From: an uncultured Muribaculaceae bacterium
Lineage (GTDB): Bacteria > Bacteroidota > Bacteroidia > Bacteroidales > Muribaculaceae
Assembly: GCA_910587355.1 (NCBI GenBank)
Contig: CAJUKF010000009.1
Span: 1 to 64,000 of the forward strand
Direction of reading: 5' to 3'
DNA length: 64,000 nucleotides
Shown here: in pieces, positions 18,016-26,612 of the stretch
Position numbering within the stretch: the first letter of the stretch is position 1
How the letters are laid out: each line of letters starts with the position of its first letter
The notes under the pieces: generated by a model
What the model saw: only the letters and a program-made list of their open reading frames with translations
Told to the model about the DNA's origin: nothing
The model's database searches: none
Translations under genes and position numbers: made by a program

Positions 18016-18492
18016 TTAGGATTTCAGCATAGACGATATTAGTTGTGTCTCGAATCCGCGGGCTACGGCGAAACGGAAGAGCTTTACGCGGTCGTCGTAC
18101 GACAGCGGACGGTCCATATGTGCGGCTTTGGCTTTGAGGAGGGTGCGCAGGACGGCGGTGTATTCCTCCTGATTGATTTCTTCGAGCGCCTCGTCAATGG
18201 TATCGGAGTCGATACGTTTCTGCTTGAGTGCCATTGCTATTTTGCGACGGCCCCAGCGGGCGAAGCGGTATTTGTCGCGGACGAATGCCCGGGCAAAGCG
18301 GCTGTCGTCGAGAAAGCGGCGTGTTGTGAGAGAATTTATTATTGCCTCGATGTCGCGGCTGTCAATGCGCCATGCGCGCATTTTCTCGCGCAGCTCGTGC
18401 TCGCAGCGTTCGGCACGCGCGCACAGTTCCTCACAGCGGATAAGGGCTTTTTCGGGTGGTATGACTTTAGGAGTGGAAAAGCTTCGTGGCAT
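18016..18492 (-). CDS. recX: Regulatory protein RecX
   Basis: 158 residues made of the three-helix repeats of RecX, which binds RecA filaments and limits recombinase activity. Family features: RCEELCARAERCEHELREKM near the N-terminus, then FLDDSRFARAFVRDKYRFAR and the RWGRRKIAMALKQKRID repeat. Length is normal. It begins 2 bases after the prmC stop, so obgE-prmC-recX form one operon. recA is not in the window. Confidence 0.9.
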   Translation of the reverse strand: MPRSFSTPKVIPPEKALIRCEELCARAERCEHELREKMRAWRIDSRDIEAIINSLTTRRFLDDSRFARAFVRDKYRFARWGRRKIAMALKQKRIDSDTIDEALEEINQEEYTAVLRTLLKAKAAHMDRPLSYDDRVKLFRFAVARGFETQLISSMLKS

Positions 18493-18494
18493 TT

Positions 18495-19361
18495 TTACTG
18501 ATTGTCGGGCAGCTGTGCTGTGGCGTAGCGGTAAGCGCCGAGATAGTCGCGGCGTATGTCGATGTTTTCAAATCCATCGCCTTGAAGCAGGGCGCGCATT
18601 TCTTCGGGGAAACGCGAGTTGATTTCAAAGTAAAGCCGTCCGCCTGGAACAAGTGCCTTCCGGGCATAAGCTGCTATAGCTTTATAGAAAAGCAGAGGAT
18701 TGTCGTCGGGAACGAAAAGAGCAGAGTGGGGCTCGTAGTCGAGCACATGGGGCTCGATATCCTTTGCCTCCGATGCGCACACATAGGGAGGATTGCTCAC
18801 TATGATGTCATATTCGGCTGAGGAGGACGGCGGTGTTTTAAGAATATCGGCCTGAATGAAACGGACATTGACAGACAGAGCCTTCGCGTTGTTTTCGGCC
18901 ACTTTGAGAGCATCGGTGCTCACATCGATGCCCCTGACATCGGCGAAAGGCAGCGCACGTGCGAGCGATATGGCGATGCAGCCCGAGCCGGTGCCTATGT
19001 CGAGCACGCGCAAGTCGCTGCGGCCGCTGTAATCCGAGGTGATTATGTCGACCAGTCCGGCGGTCTCCGGCCTCGGAATCAGCACGGCCGGCGATACGGC
19101 GAATGTGTTGCCCATAAACTGAGCGCGGCCGACGGCATACTGCACCGGTTCGCCGGCAAGCACTTTGTCGACGGCGGCGTTTATGCGGCTTTGGACGAAG
19201 TCGAGCACTTCGCGGTCGCCGTTCACAAAAATGTATTTGCGGTCATAGCCGGCCACATCCTCAAAGATTATGCGTGCGGCCGCCTCCGCCTCGCCCTTGC
19301 CGAGCGAAGGCGAGAGACGGTCGACAGTGTCTTTGAAGAAGCGTGCTGCTGTGATGCTCAT
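18495..19361 (-). CDS. prmC: Release factor glutamine methyltransferase PrmC
   Basis: 288 residues. PrmC (HemK) methylates the GGQ glutamine of peptide release factors RF1/RF2 using SAM. A helical N-terminal domain (about 1-75) precedes a Rossmann methyltransferase domain with SAM motif VLDIGTGSGCIAISLA and substrate-binding NPPYV. The start overlaps the obgE stop by 4 bases (ATGA), indicating translational coupling, and recX follows 2 bases later. Confidence 0.95.
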   Translation of the reverse strand: MSITAARFFKDTVDRLSPSLGKGEAEAAARIIFEDVAGYDRKYIFVNGDREVLDFVQSRINAAVDKVLAGEPVQYAVGRAQFMGNTFAVSPAVLIPRPETAGLVDIITSDYSGRSDLRVLDIGTGSGCIAISLARALPFADVRGIDVSTDALKVAENNAKALSVNVRFIQADILKTPPSSSAEYDIIVSNPPYVCASEAKDIEPHVLDYEPHSALFVPDDNPLLFYKAIAAYARKALVPGGRLYFEINSRFPEEMRALLQGDGFENIDIRRDYLGAYRYATAQLPDNQ

Positions 19362-20647
19362 TCGCGGTCGTCGTTGATAGCCTCGTAGCCGAAAATATCG
19401 TCGTCGGAGGGACGGTCGTCGTCTTCGTCGTTATCCTCACAGGGAGTATCGTCGTCAATCTCGTCGATGTCAGCGTCGTCCCAGTCGATGTCCTCTTCCC
19501 ATGTGTCGGGGCTTATTTTACGCAAATCCTCGGCTTCCTCGTCGGCTTCGTCGGGTGTGGGTTCGTATTCGAAGATAAAATTGTCTTCTTCCTGCACGCG
19601 GTGACGGCTGTCGAGCGGACGGTGAACCGTGTCGGGCGAATCGATGCGGTTGCGGTCGTCGGTGATTGCGGTCCAGAGCATATCCTTGAGCCTGTCGATG
19701 CCGTAGCCGGTGACAGCGGATATGAATACGTGGGGAATGCCTTCGGGAAGGGTCTTCTCGATTTCCTCGCGGAGCTCATCGTCGAGTAAGTCGGATTTCG
19801 ATATGGCGAGCACACGCTCTTTGTCGACGAGCTGCGGATTGAAGCGGCGGAGTTCGTCGAGCAGGATTTCGTATTCCTTCTCGATGTCGTCGGCATCGGC
19901 CGGAACAAGGAAGAGGAGCACGGCATTTCGCTCGATGTGGCGCAGGAAACGCAGACCGAGGCCCTTGCCCTCGCTGGCGCCTTCGATGATGCCGGGTATG
20001 TCGGCCATTACGAACGAGCGGTTGTCGCGGTAGCTGACGATGCCGAGCTGCGGCTCCATTGTCGTGAAGGGATAATCGGCGATTTTCGGTTCGGCTGCCG
20101 AAACTGCCGACAGAAGTGTCGATTTACCCGCGTTGGGGAAGCCGACAAGACCCACGTCTGCGAGCATTTTCAGTTCGAGCACCACCGACTTTTCGATTGC
20201 CGGTTCACCCGGCTGAGCATATCGCGGCGTGCGGTTGGTAGAGCTCTTGAAATGCCAGTTGCCCAGCCCCCCACGGCCTCCCTTGAGGAGCTTTATTTCC
20301 TGGCCGTCGTCGGTCACTTCGGTGAGGTATTCGCCTGTCTCGGCATCATATACCACGGTTCCGCAGGGTACGTCGACAACAACGTCCTCGCCGTCCTTGC
20401 CGAAAGAACGGCCACCCGAGCCGCTCTGCCCGTTGCCTGCGAAGATATGACGGCGGTATTTCAGTGGCAGGAGCGTCCACATGTTGCGGTTGCCGCGGAG
20501 AATGATATGACCTCCACGGCCTCCGTCACCTCCGTCAGGGCCTCCCTTGGGTACATATTTGGCACGATAGAAGTGACGTGAGCCTGCGCCTCCGCGTCCC
20601 GAGCGGCAGAGGATTTTCACATAGTCTATAAAATTCGAGTCAGCCAT
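19358..20647 (-). CDS. obgE: GTPase ObgE/CgtA
   Basis: 429 residues. Obg is a ribosome-associated GTPase needed for 50S assembly. The glycine-rich Obg fold (about 1-158, with SGRGGAGSRHFYRAKYVPKG and GGPDGGDGGRGG) precedes the G domain (G1 GFPNAGKST, G3 DIPGI, G4 SKSD). The C-terminus, from about 345, is a long Asp/Glu-rich tail ending in DDD and EDDD runs, a lineage-variable feature. It is first in the obgE-prmC-recX operon; a hairpin at 20671-20701 separates it from rodA upstream. Confidence 0.95.
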   Translation of the reverse strand: MADSNFIDYVKILCRSGRGGAGSRHFYRAKYVPKGGPDGGDGGRGGHIILRGNRNMWTLLPLKYRRHIFAGNGQSGSGGRSFGKDGEDVVVDVPCGTVVYDAETGEYLTEVTDDGQEIKLLKGGRGGLGNWHFKSSTNRTPRYAQPGEPAIEKSVVLELKMLADVGLVGFPNAGKSTLLSAVSAAEPKIADYPFTTMEPQLGIVSYRDNRSFVMADIPGIIEGASEGKGLGLRFLRHIERNAVLLFLVPADADDIEKEYEILLDELRRFNPQLVDKERVLAISKSDLLDDELREEIEKTLPEGIPHVFISAVTGYGIDRLKDMLWTAITDDRNRIDSPDTVHRPLDSRHRVQEEDNFIFEYEPTPDEADEEAEDLRKISPDTWEEDIDWDDADIDEIDDDTPCEDNDEDDDRPSDDDIFGYEAINDDRE

Positions 20648-20670
20648 GTTCGCTGTAGAAATTTATTTGG

Positions 20671-20701
20671 AAGCAAAGCCGGGAAACCGGCCCGGTTGCT
20701 T
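20671..20701 (-). terminator. Probable terminator of the mre-rodA operon
   Basis: On the minus strand AGCAACCGGG pairs with CCCGGCTTTGCT (one bulged base), followed by AT-rich sequence. It lies about 50 bases after the rodA stop and before obgE. The T tract is imperfect. Confidence 0.5.
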
Positions 20702-20749
20702 TTATATTTGGTATTTAAACGATTGAAACGTGTTGAAAGTTGGGGTGTG

Positions 20750-22222
20750 TCAGTAACCCATGTAGTTTTTGCGCGAAGCGTCGAGCTTGAGGAGGATGAA
20801 CAGAAGTATCGTGAATCCCCACAGCGACGAGCCGCCGTAACTGAAGAACGGCAACGGAATGCCGATTACGGGGCACAGTCCTATGACCATGCCTATGTTT
20901 ATGCAGAAGTGGAATATGAAATAGGAAGCCACGCAGTAGGCGTAGACGCGTCCGAAGGTGGTGGGTTGGCGTTCGCCTATTGCAATCACACGCAGTATGA
21001 GTGCAAGGAAGAGGAGTGTGACGAGCATGGTGCCTATGAAGCCTTCTTCCTCGCCGATTGTGCAGAAGATGAAGTCGGTGTGCTGCTCGGGAACATATTT
21101 GAGCTTGGTCTGCGTGCCGTTGAGGAAGCCTTTGCCTGCGAAACCGCCAGAGCCGATGGCGATTGTCGACTGGTTGACATTGTATCCGGCTCCGCGCAAA
21201 TCCTCGACTATGCCGAGTGCCACCTCTATGCGCAGACGCTGGTGGGGCTGCAGTTTCTCGAACGCCATGTTCACCGAGAACATGAAGCCCACGGCAAGGA
21301 TAGCCGTAGCGACGGTGATGTAGAGCTTCGGACGGCGGTATTTTATGGCCTCAATCACAATGTATACGCAGGCAATGAGGAGCATCGAGAGGATGCACGC
21401 CATGGCCGGGAGTGTGATGCCGCAGAGGTCGACGATGTACATCACCAGCCCGCATCCGGCGAACCAGAACACGAGATTACGCCCGATTTCGATACGACGC
21501 GAATAGATAACGGCCATACCCACCATTACGAGCATGAGCATGATGAATACGGAGAATTCGCCGGATGGTATGCCGAGTATCATGGTCTCGGTATATTTGA
21601 TGGCGACCACGAAGATTACCACGGCGAAGAGAGCTGCGAAGAGCACCAGTCCGCTCATGCCCTCGCGGTAGAGGACAAAGAAAAGCGCCATGAACGTCAG
21701 GGCCGAGCCTGTCTCGTTCTGCAGCAGTATGAGTATGACAGGGGTGAGTATTATGGCAAGCGCCTTCACATAGTTGAGCCATCGTGCGTTAAGCACGAAG
21801 TGGTAGGAACTGAAAAGCTTGGCCAGGGCGAGTGCGGTGGCGAACTTGGCGAATTCTGCCGGCTGAAGGCTCATCGACGAGCCGAAAGTAATCCATGAGC
21901 GCGAGCCTTTGATGTCGTGTGCGACAAAGGGTGTGATGAACAGCAGCAGCATTACGAATATGTAGACGGGATAGGCGTATGTCTCGTACATGCGGCTGTC
22001 AATCAGCAGCAGCACGAGTGCGAGAATGCCCGAGAGACCTATCCAGCGCAGCTGCTTGCCCGAAAACTCCGTGACAGCGAACATCGATGCATTGTCGAAG
22101 TCGTAGCATGCCGCATAGATGCTCACCATGCCGGCGAACACCATAATAAAGTATATTATTACGGTAATCCAGTCGAGATTTCGGAATGTGGAGCCGGATT
22201 CACTTCTTCTTGGCAGGCGCAT
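20750..22222 (-). CDS. rodA: Rod-shape peptidoglycan polymerase RodA
   Basis: 490 residues of the SEDS family, an integral membrane glycosyltransferase that polymerises lipid II together with PBP2 during elongation. About ten hydrophobic segments are visible, starting at WITVIIYFIMVFAGMVSIYA. Conserved SEDS segments include SMSLQPAEFAKFATALALAK (the PaEf/K motif), the extracytoplasmic loop before GSGGFAGKGFLNGTQTKL and the C-terminal GLCPVIGIPLPFFSYGGSS. The start codon overlaps the end of mrdA by 23 bases. It is the last gene of the mre cluster. Confidence 0.95.
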   Translation of the reverse strand: MRLPRRSESGSTFRNLDWITVIIYFIMVFAGMVSIYAACYDFDNASMFAVTEFSGKQLRWIGLSGILALVLLLIDSRMYETYAYPVYIFVMLLLFITPFVAHDIKGSRSWITFGSSMSLQPAEFAKFATALALAKLFSSYHFVLNARWLNYVKALAIILTPVILILLQNETGSALTFMALFFVLYREGMSGLVLFAALFAVVIFVVAIKYTETMILGIPSGEFSVFIMLMLVMVGMAVIYSRRIEIGRNLVFWFAGCGLVMYIVDLCGITLPAMACILSMLLIACVYIVIEAIKYRRPKLYITVATAILAVGFMFSVNMAFEKLQPHQRLRIEVALGIVEDLRGAGYNVNQSTIAIGSGGFAGKGFLNGTQTKLKYVPEQHTDFIFCTIGEEEGFIGTMLVTLLFLALILRVIAIGERQPTTFGRVYAYCVASYFIFHFCINIGMVIGLCPVIGIPLPFFSYGGSSLWGFTILLFILLKLDASRKNYMGY

Positions 22223-24059
22223 AGTAAATCGATGATTTAAGCATTTGTTCCTCCATCGCCTTGTGTTCGGGCGATATGGTTCCGGTGAGATACTTCTCCA
22301 TTACAAGGCAGCCTATGGGCACGCCGTATGTTGCGCCCCAGCCGCCGTTCTCCACATATACGGCCACGGCGATTTTCGAGTCGTGATAGGGGGCGAATCC
22401 CATGAACGCGGAGTGGTCGGTGCCGTGCGGATTCTGCGCCGTGCCGGTCTTGCCGCAGACCTCGATGCCCGGAATGGCCGCGCGGCGGCACGTGCCGCCG
22501 GTTACCGCCATACGCATGCCTTCGGCGACATCGTCGTACCAGTGGGCGGCGATGGTGGGTGTGCGCGTGGGGAAGGCTTCTTCGGGCATTACGGTATCCT
22601 TGATTTGCTTCACCACATGGGGCGTGACGAAGTGGCCGCGGTTGGCGATTGTCGCCGACAGATTGGCGATTTGCAGCGGCGTGGCCAGTATTTCGCCCTG
22701 TCCGATAGCCACGGAGATAATTGTATTGGCGCTCCAGTGGCCTTTGGAGTAGAACTTATCGTAGAACTTGGCATTGGGGATGAATCCGCGGCTCTCGCCC
22801 GGAAGGTCGACTCCGAGCTTGTATCCGTAACCCATGGACACAAGGTGATTCTTCCATATTTCGAATGCCTTGTCGCTGGCACCGTATTTGCTGCGCTTGT
22901 CAATCATGCCTTTGAGACCCCAGCAGAAAAATGCGTTGCACGATGTCTGAATGGCCGGCTTGAGCGTGAGAGGCGAGCTGTGAGGGTGACAGCCTACGCG
23001 CAGGCCGCCGCTGATGTAGCCGCGGTAACAGGGATATGCGGTCGAGAGGTCTATGATGCCTTCCTCAAGGAAAATAAGGCCCTGCGTGGGCTTGAAAGTG
23101 GAGCCCGGAGGATATGCCGCCATGAGCGCGCGGTCGAAGAGCGGCCATGAATCATCCTGGGTGAGGAGCTTGTAGTTCTTGCCGCGCTGACGGCCCACAA
23201 GCATCGTAGGGTCATATGTCGGCATCGATACCATGCACAGAATCTCTCCTGTGGCAGGCTCAATGGCCACTACGGCTCCGCGCTTTCCTACCATGAGGGA
23301 TTCGGCATACTGCTGCAGCTTTATGTCGAGGCTCAGGCGCAAATCGCGTCCGGCAATCGGCGCCACATCGTTGGCGCCGTCCTCATAGCGTCCCTGAATG
23401 CGGCCGCGTGCGTCGCGCATGAGTATCTCCACACCTTTGACGCCACGGAGATATGTCTCGTAGCTTTTTTCAACCCCGAGGTCGCCGGTGTAGTCGCCCG
23501 GAGCGTAATAGCTGTCGCGGTCGATGTCGGCCTGCGACACCTCGCGTATGTTGCCGAGTACGTTTGCCGCGGTCGGATGCTTGTACTGGCGCAGGATTCG
23601 TTTCTGGATGAAGAATCCCGGGAAGCGGTATAGTTTTTCCTGCAGGCGACCGTAATCCTCCACCGAAAGCTGTGCTATGAGGCGCTGTGGAGTATACGAT
23701 GAGTAGCCGGGATTGAGGCGTCTGTCCTTCATATCGGTGAAGCGCTTTCTCAGTGCTTCGGGTTCGATGTTGATTGTGGCGCAGAAATCGAGGGTGTCGA
23801 AGGCCTGTACTTCCCGCGGTATGAGCATGACATCATAGGCAGGCTGGTTGAACACCACCAGCTCGCCGTTGCGGTCATAGATAAGGCCGCGCGAGGGATA
23901 TATGGTTTTCTTAAGAAAAGCGTTCGAATCGGCCGACTGCTTGTATTTCTCGTCGGCAAGCTGCAAATCGAAAAGCCTGACGAGATATATAAGTGCTATA
24001 ATCACCAGGAAGCCCCCGATTACATATTTACGCTTTTCAAGATTATAGTTTTTTCTCAA
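22200..24059 (-). CDS. mrdA: Penicillin-binding protein 2 (MrdA), elongasome transpeptidase
   Basis: About 619 residues from a proposed TTG start at 24059 (protein begins L/M-RKNYNLEKRKYVIGG), directly before the single N-terminal membrane segment. The open frame extends to an ATG at 24167, but those 36 residues overlap mreD, have no family character and contain neither membrane segment nor motif. Pedestal domain about 40-230; transpeptidase domain with SxxK in PPGSTFKP, SxN in QTSCNAF and KTG in CGKTGTAQNP. It cross-links peptidoglycan with RodA in side-wall growth. It lies 61 bases after mreD and overlaps rodA by 23 bases. Confidence 0.9.
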   Translation of the reverse strand: MRKNYNLEKRKYVIGGFLVIIALIYLVRLFDLQLADEKYKQSADSNAFLKKTIYPSRGLIYDRNGELVVFNQPAYDVMLIPREVQAFDTLDFCATINIEPEALRKRFTDMKDRRLNPGYSSYTPQRLIAQLSVEDYGRLQEKLYRFPGFFIQKRILRQYKHPTAANVLGNIREVSQADIDRDSYYAPGDYTGDLGVEKSYETYLRGVKGVEILMRDARGRIQGRYEDGANDVAPIAGRDLRLSLDIKLQQYAESLMVGKRGAVVAIEPATGEILCMVSMPTYDPTMLVGRQRGKNYKLLTQDDSWPLFDRALMAAYPPGSTFKPTQGLIFLEEGIIDLSTAYPCYRGYISGGLRVGCHPHSSPLTLKPAIQTSCNAFFCWGLKGMIDKRSKYGASDKAFEIWKNHLVSMGYGYKLGVDLPGESRGFIPNAKFYDKFYSKGHWSANTIISVAIGQGEILATPLQIANLSATIANRGHFVTPHVVKQIKDTVMPEEAFPTRTPTIAAHWYDDVAEGMRMAVTGGTCRRAAIPGIEVCGKTGTAQNPHGTDHSAFMGFAPYHDSKIAVAVYVENGGWGATYGVPIGCLVMEKYLTGTISPEHKAMEEQMLKSSIYYAPAKKK

Positions 24060-24120
24060 TTTACAGTTTGTTATATGTGGGAGAGACGTGTGGAGAGCGG
24101 AGTGCCGGTACAGGCACGGT

Positions 24121-24642
24121 TCAACTGTAGTATTCGCGACGGCGCCGGAACAGGCTGTCGAATGCATACAGAAGTACGAACGTATAGGCAGACGACGCGA
24201 TTATACGGAGTATCAGCAGTCTGAAACTGAAAAACTGGAATGCTTCCACTGTGAATACCATAGTGCAGTACAGCAGCACCATGGTAGACAGGAACTTCAT
24301 GAAAGCGCCGTGACCCATGGATTGTGCCGAAGGGCTACGGCTGGCAAGGTCATCATCCATCGACACGTACAGGTGGAATACCGGTTTGCGGACGAAGGCC
24401 AGTACGGTGCAGCAGAGAGCGTTGACACCGGGAGTATCGGAGAAGATGTCGAGCACGAGACCGGTGAGAAATCCGAGGGTCATCGACAGATTGACGCCGA
24501 TAGTCACCGGCAGCATGATTATGAGCCAGATGAACAGCAGAGGCACCGCCACATTGAAGAGTATGGCGTGATTGAAGATGATAGCCTGGGCCGGTATCAT
24601 CAGCAAAAAGAAAATGGCGTATTTTATGAAAAACTTAGTCAT
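24121..24642 (-). CDS. mreD: Rod shape-determining protein MreD
   Basis: 173 residues, strongly hydrophobic, with about five membrane segments (FFIKYAIFFLLMIPAQAIIF, LLFIWLIIMLPVTIGV and others). MreD is an inner-membrane scaffold linking MreC to the elongation machinery. Sequence conservation is low in this family; assignment rests on size, topology and its place between mreC (4-base overlap) and mrdA. Confidence 0.9.
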   Translation of the reverse strand: MTKFFIKYAIFFLLMIPAQAIIFNHAILFNVAVPLLFIWLIIMLPVTIGVNLSMTLGFLTGLVLDIFSDTPGVNALCCTVLAFVRKPVFHLYVSMDDDLASRSPSAQSMGHGAFMKFLSTMVLLYCTMVFTVEAFQFFSFRLLILRIIASSAYTFVLLYAFDSLFRRRREYYS

Positions 24643-25508
24643 TGGCCGAACGGGTTCTTCTTTGCGTCGTTTTCTTCTCCTGCCTGAAGTTTCCTGAGCT
24701 CTTCGGCATGGTTGTTAATCACAATCTGAACATTTCCAAGTCTGGTGAAATCGGCGAACAGGCCTACGCGGAGGGTGAAGAAGTCGCTGCTCTTGTCGGT
24801 GTCCTCGTCAAGCACCACGCCTACGGGCAGGCCGGCCGGGAATACTGCCGAATAGCCCGAGGTGACAATGGTGTCGCCTTGCTTGAACACCGTGTGTCGC
24901 GGCAGCTCTTCGAGGGATGCTTCTGTGGGGCTGTCGCCTGTCCATACGAGAGAACCGAAATAGTCGCTGCGCTTGATTTTGCAGGAGAGGCGGAAATGCG
25001 GGTTCAGCAGTGAAATCACACGGGCGCTGTGAGGGCCCGTGTTGCTTACAATGCCCACTACGCCGTTCTGGTCAATCACACCGAGCTCCGGGCGTACGCC
25101 GTCTTCAGTGCCCTTGTTGATTGTGAGATAGTTGTAAGGGTGGGCTATGGAGTTGCTTATGACGTGGGCCACGATGAATTCGAAGTGCGGCACGCCCGAG
25201 TCTGGAACCAGCGTGTCGTTGAATCCCATTTCGTGGAGGTCCTGTATTTCTTCCCTGAGGCTTTCAATTTCTGCCTGCAGCTGGGCGTTGCGGCGGTTGA
25301 GGTCCTCGTTGATGTGGTGGAGGTTGAAATACGAGGTCACGTTGTTGGCGCCTTTGTAGGCCGTGGATGCCAGACGCCCGGCTGAGGTGATATATACGTG
25401 CTGGCGATAGGGGTCGTCCTTAAACAGCAGCATGCAGCTTATCACCACGTAAAACGTGAAGATAAACCACTTGCTGTGCCGTATAAGAAAGCCTATGAGC
25501 TCGCTCAC
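24639..25508 (-). CDS. mreC: Rod shape-determining protein MreC
   Basis: 289 residues. One N-terminal membrane segment (WFIFTFYVVISCMLLF), a coiled coil at about 65-100 (NEDLNRRNAQLQAEIESLRE), then the periplasmic beta-barrel pair with GVIDQNGVVGIVSNTGPHSA and GDTIVTSGYSAVFPAGLPVG, typical MreC signatures. MreC links MreB filaments to PBP2/RodA. It starts 21 bases after mreB and overlaps mreD by 4 bases. Confidence 0.95.
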   Translation of the reverse strand: MSELIGFLIRHSKWFIFTFYVVISCMLLFKDDPYRQHVYITSAGRLASTAYKGANNVTSYFNLHHINEDLNRRNAQLQAEIESLREEIQDLHEMGFNDTLVPDSGVPHFEFIVAHVISNSIAHPYNYLTINKGTEDGVRPELGVIDQNGVVGIVSNTGPHSARVISLLNPHFRLSCKIKRSDYFGSLVWTGDSPTEASLEELPRHTVFKQGDTIVTSGYSAVFPAGLPVGVVLDEDTDKSSDFFTLRVGLFADFTRLGNVQIVINNHAEELRKLQAGEENDAKKNPFGQ

Positions 25509-25529
25509 AATCCTTCGGAGGGGAGAATG

Positions 25530-26549
25530 TTAGCGGATGAGGAACGAGAAACGGTGAATGTTCTTAAGTGCTACGCCCGTACCCTTTGCCACGCAGAGCA
25601 GGGGGTCGTCGGCCACATGGAACTGGATGCCGATTTTGTCGATGAGACGCTTGTCGAGACCGCGCAGTAGAGCGCCGCCGCCGGCGAGGTATATGCCGTT
25701 TTTCACGATGTCGGCATATAGCTCGGGAGGAGTCTGCTCGAGGGCGCTGAGCACGGCTGCCTCGATTTTGCTGATAGTCTTCTCTATGCAGTGGCACACT
25801 TCCTGATAGCTGACGGGCACTTCGAGAGGAAGCGATGTCATGAGATTGGGACCGTGTACGACATAATCCTCGGGGGGATTCTCGAGTTCGGTGAGGGCCG
25901 AGCCCACGTGAATCTTGATTTGTTCGGCGGTGCGGATGCCTACCTTGATGTTATGAGCACGGCGCATATGGTTGAGAATATCGTCGGTGAGGTCGTCGCC
26001 GGCAATCTGAATGCTCTTGTTGCTCACGATGCCGCCGAGCGAAATCACGGCGATTTCGGTTGTGCCGCCGCCTATGTCGACAATCATGTTGCCCTGGGGA
26101 GCCTCAACGTCGAGACCGATGCCGAGAGCGGCCGCCATAGGCTCATGAATCATGTACACGTCGCGTCCGTCGGCATGCTCCGATGAGTCGCGCACGGCAC
26201 GCACCTCGACTTCGGTAGAACCCGAGGGAATGCCTACGACCATGCGGAGCGACGGCGAGAACCAGTTGTTTTTTGTCGAAGCCTTCTTTACAAGACCGCG
26301 TATCATTAGCTCAGCGGCGTTGAAGTCAGCAATGACACCCTTGCGCAGGGGGCGCACGGTGCGGATGCCGGGATGGCCTTTGCCCTCCATGAGGTGGGCT
26401 TCCTTGCCTACGGCGATAAGCTTGTCCGTGCGGTTGTCAAGTGCGACAATCGACGGTTCGTTGATAACGATTTTGTCGTTATGTATGATTACGGTATTGG
26501 CGGTGCCAAGGTCGATTGCAATTTCTTTTGTAAGTGAGAATAGTCTCAT
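25530..26549 (-). CDS. mreB: Actin-like rod shape protein MreB
   Basis: 339 residues of the actin/Hsp70 ATPase fold: phosphate 1 IDLGTANTVI, phosphate 2 NMIVDIGGGTTEIAVISLGG and the adenosine motif GIYLAGGGALLRGLD. MreB filaments guide elongasome movement under the inner membrane. Length is standard. It follows purH by 63 bases and heads the mreBCD-mrdA-rodA set, probably transcribed with purH. Confidence 0.96.
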   Translation of the reverse strand: MRLFSLTKEIAIDLGTANTVIIHNDKIVINEPSIVALDNRTDKLIAVGKEAHLMEGKGHPGIRTVRPLRKGVIADFNAAELMIRGLVKKASTKNNWFSPSLRMVVGIPSGSTEVEVRAVRDSSEHADGRDVYMIHEPMAAALGIGLDVEAPQGNMIVDIGGGTTEIAVISLGGIVSNKSIQIAGDDLTDDILNHMRRAHNIKVGIRTAEQIKIHVGSALTELENPPEDYVVHGPNLMTSLPLEVPVSYQEVCHCIEKTISKIEAAVLSALEQTPPELYADIVKNGIYLAGGGALLRGLDKRLIDKIGIQFHVADDPLLCVAKGTGVALKNIHRFSFLIR

Positions 26550-26612
26550 TTTGATTGAGGAAGGGGAGCTGAGGTATGTAAAAGTGAAAGATTGGAGTCG
26601 GGCAGAGTACTA

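Noticed and set aside
20696..21898. 400-codon open frame antisense to rodA
   Set aside because: His/Glu/Tyr-rich translation opposite the hydrophobic codons of rodA; typical antisense artefact.
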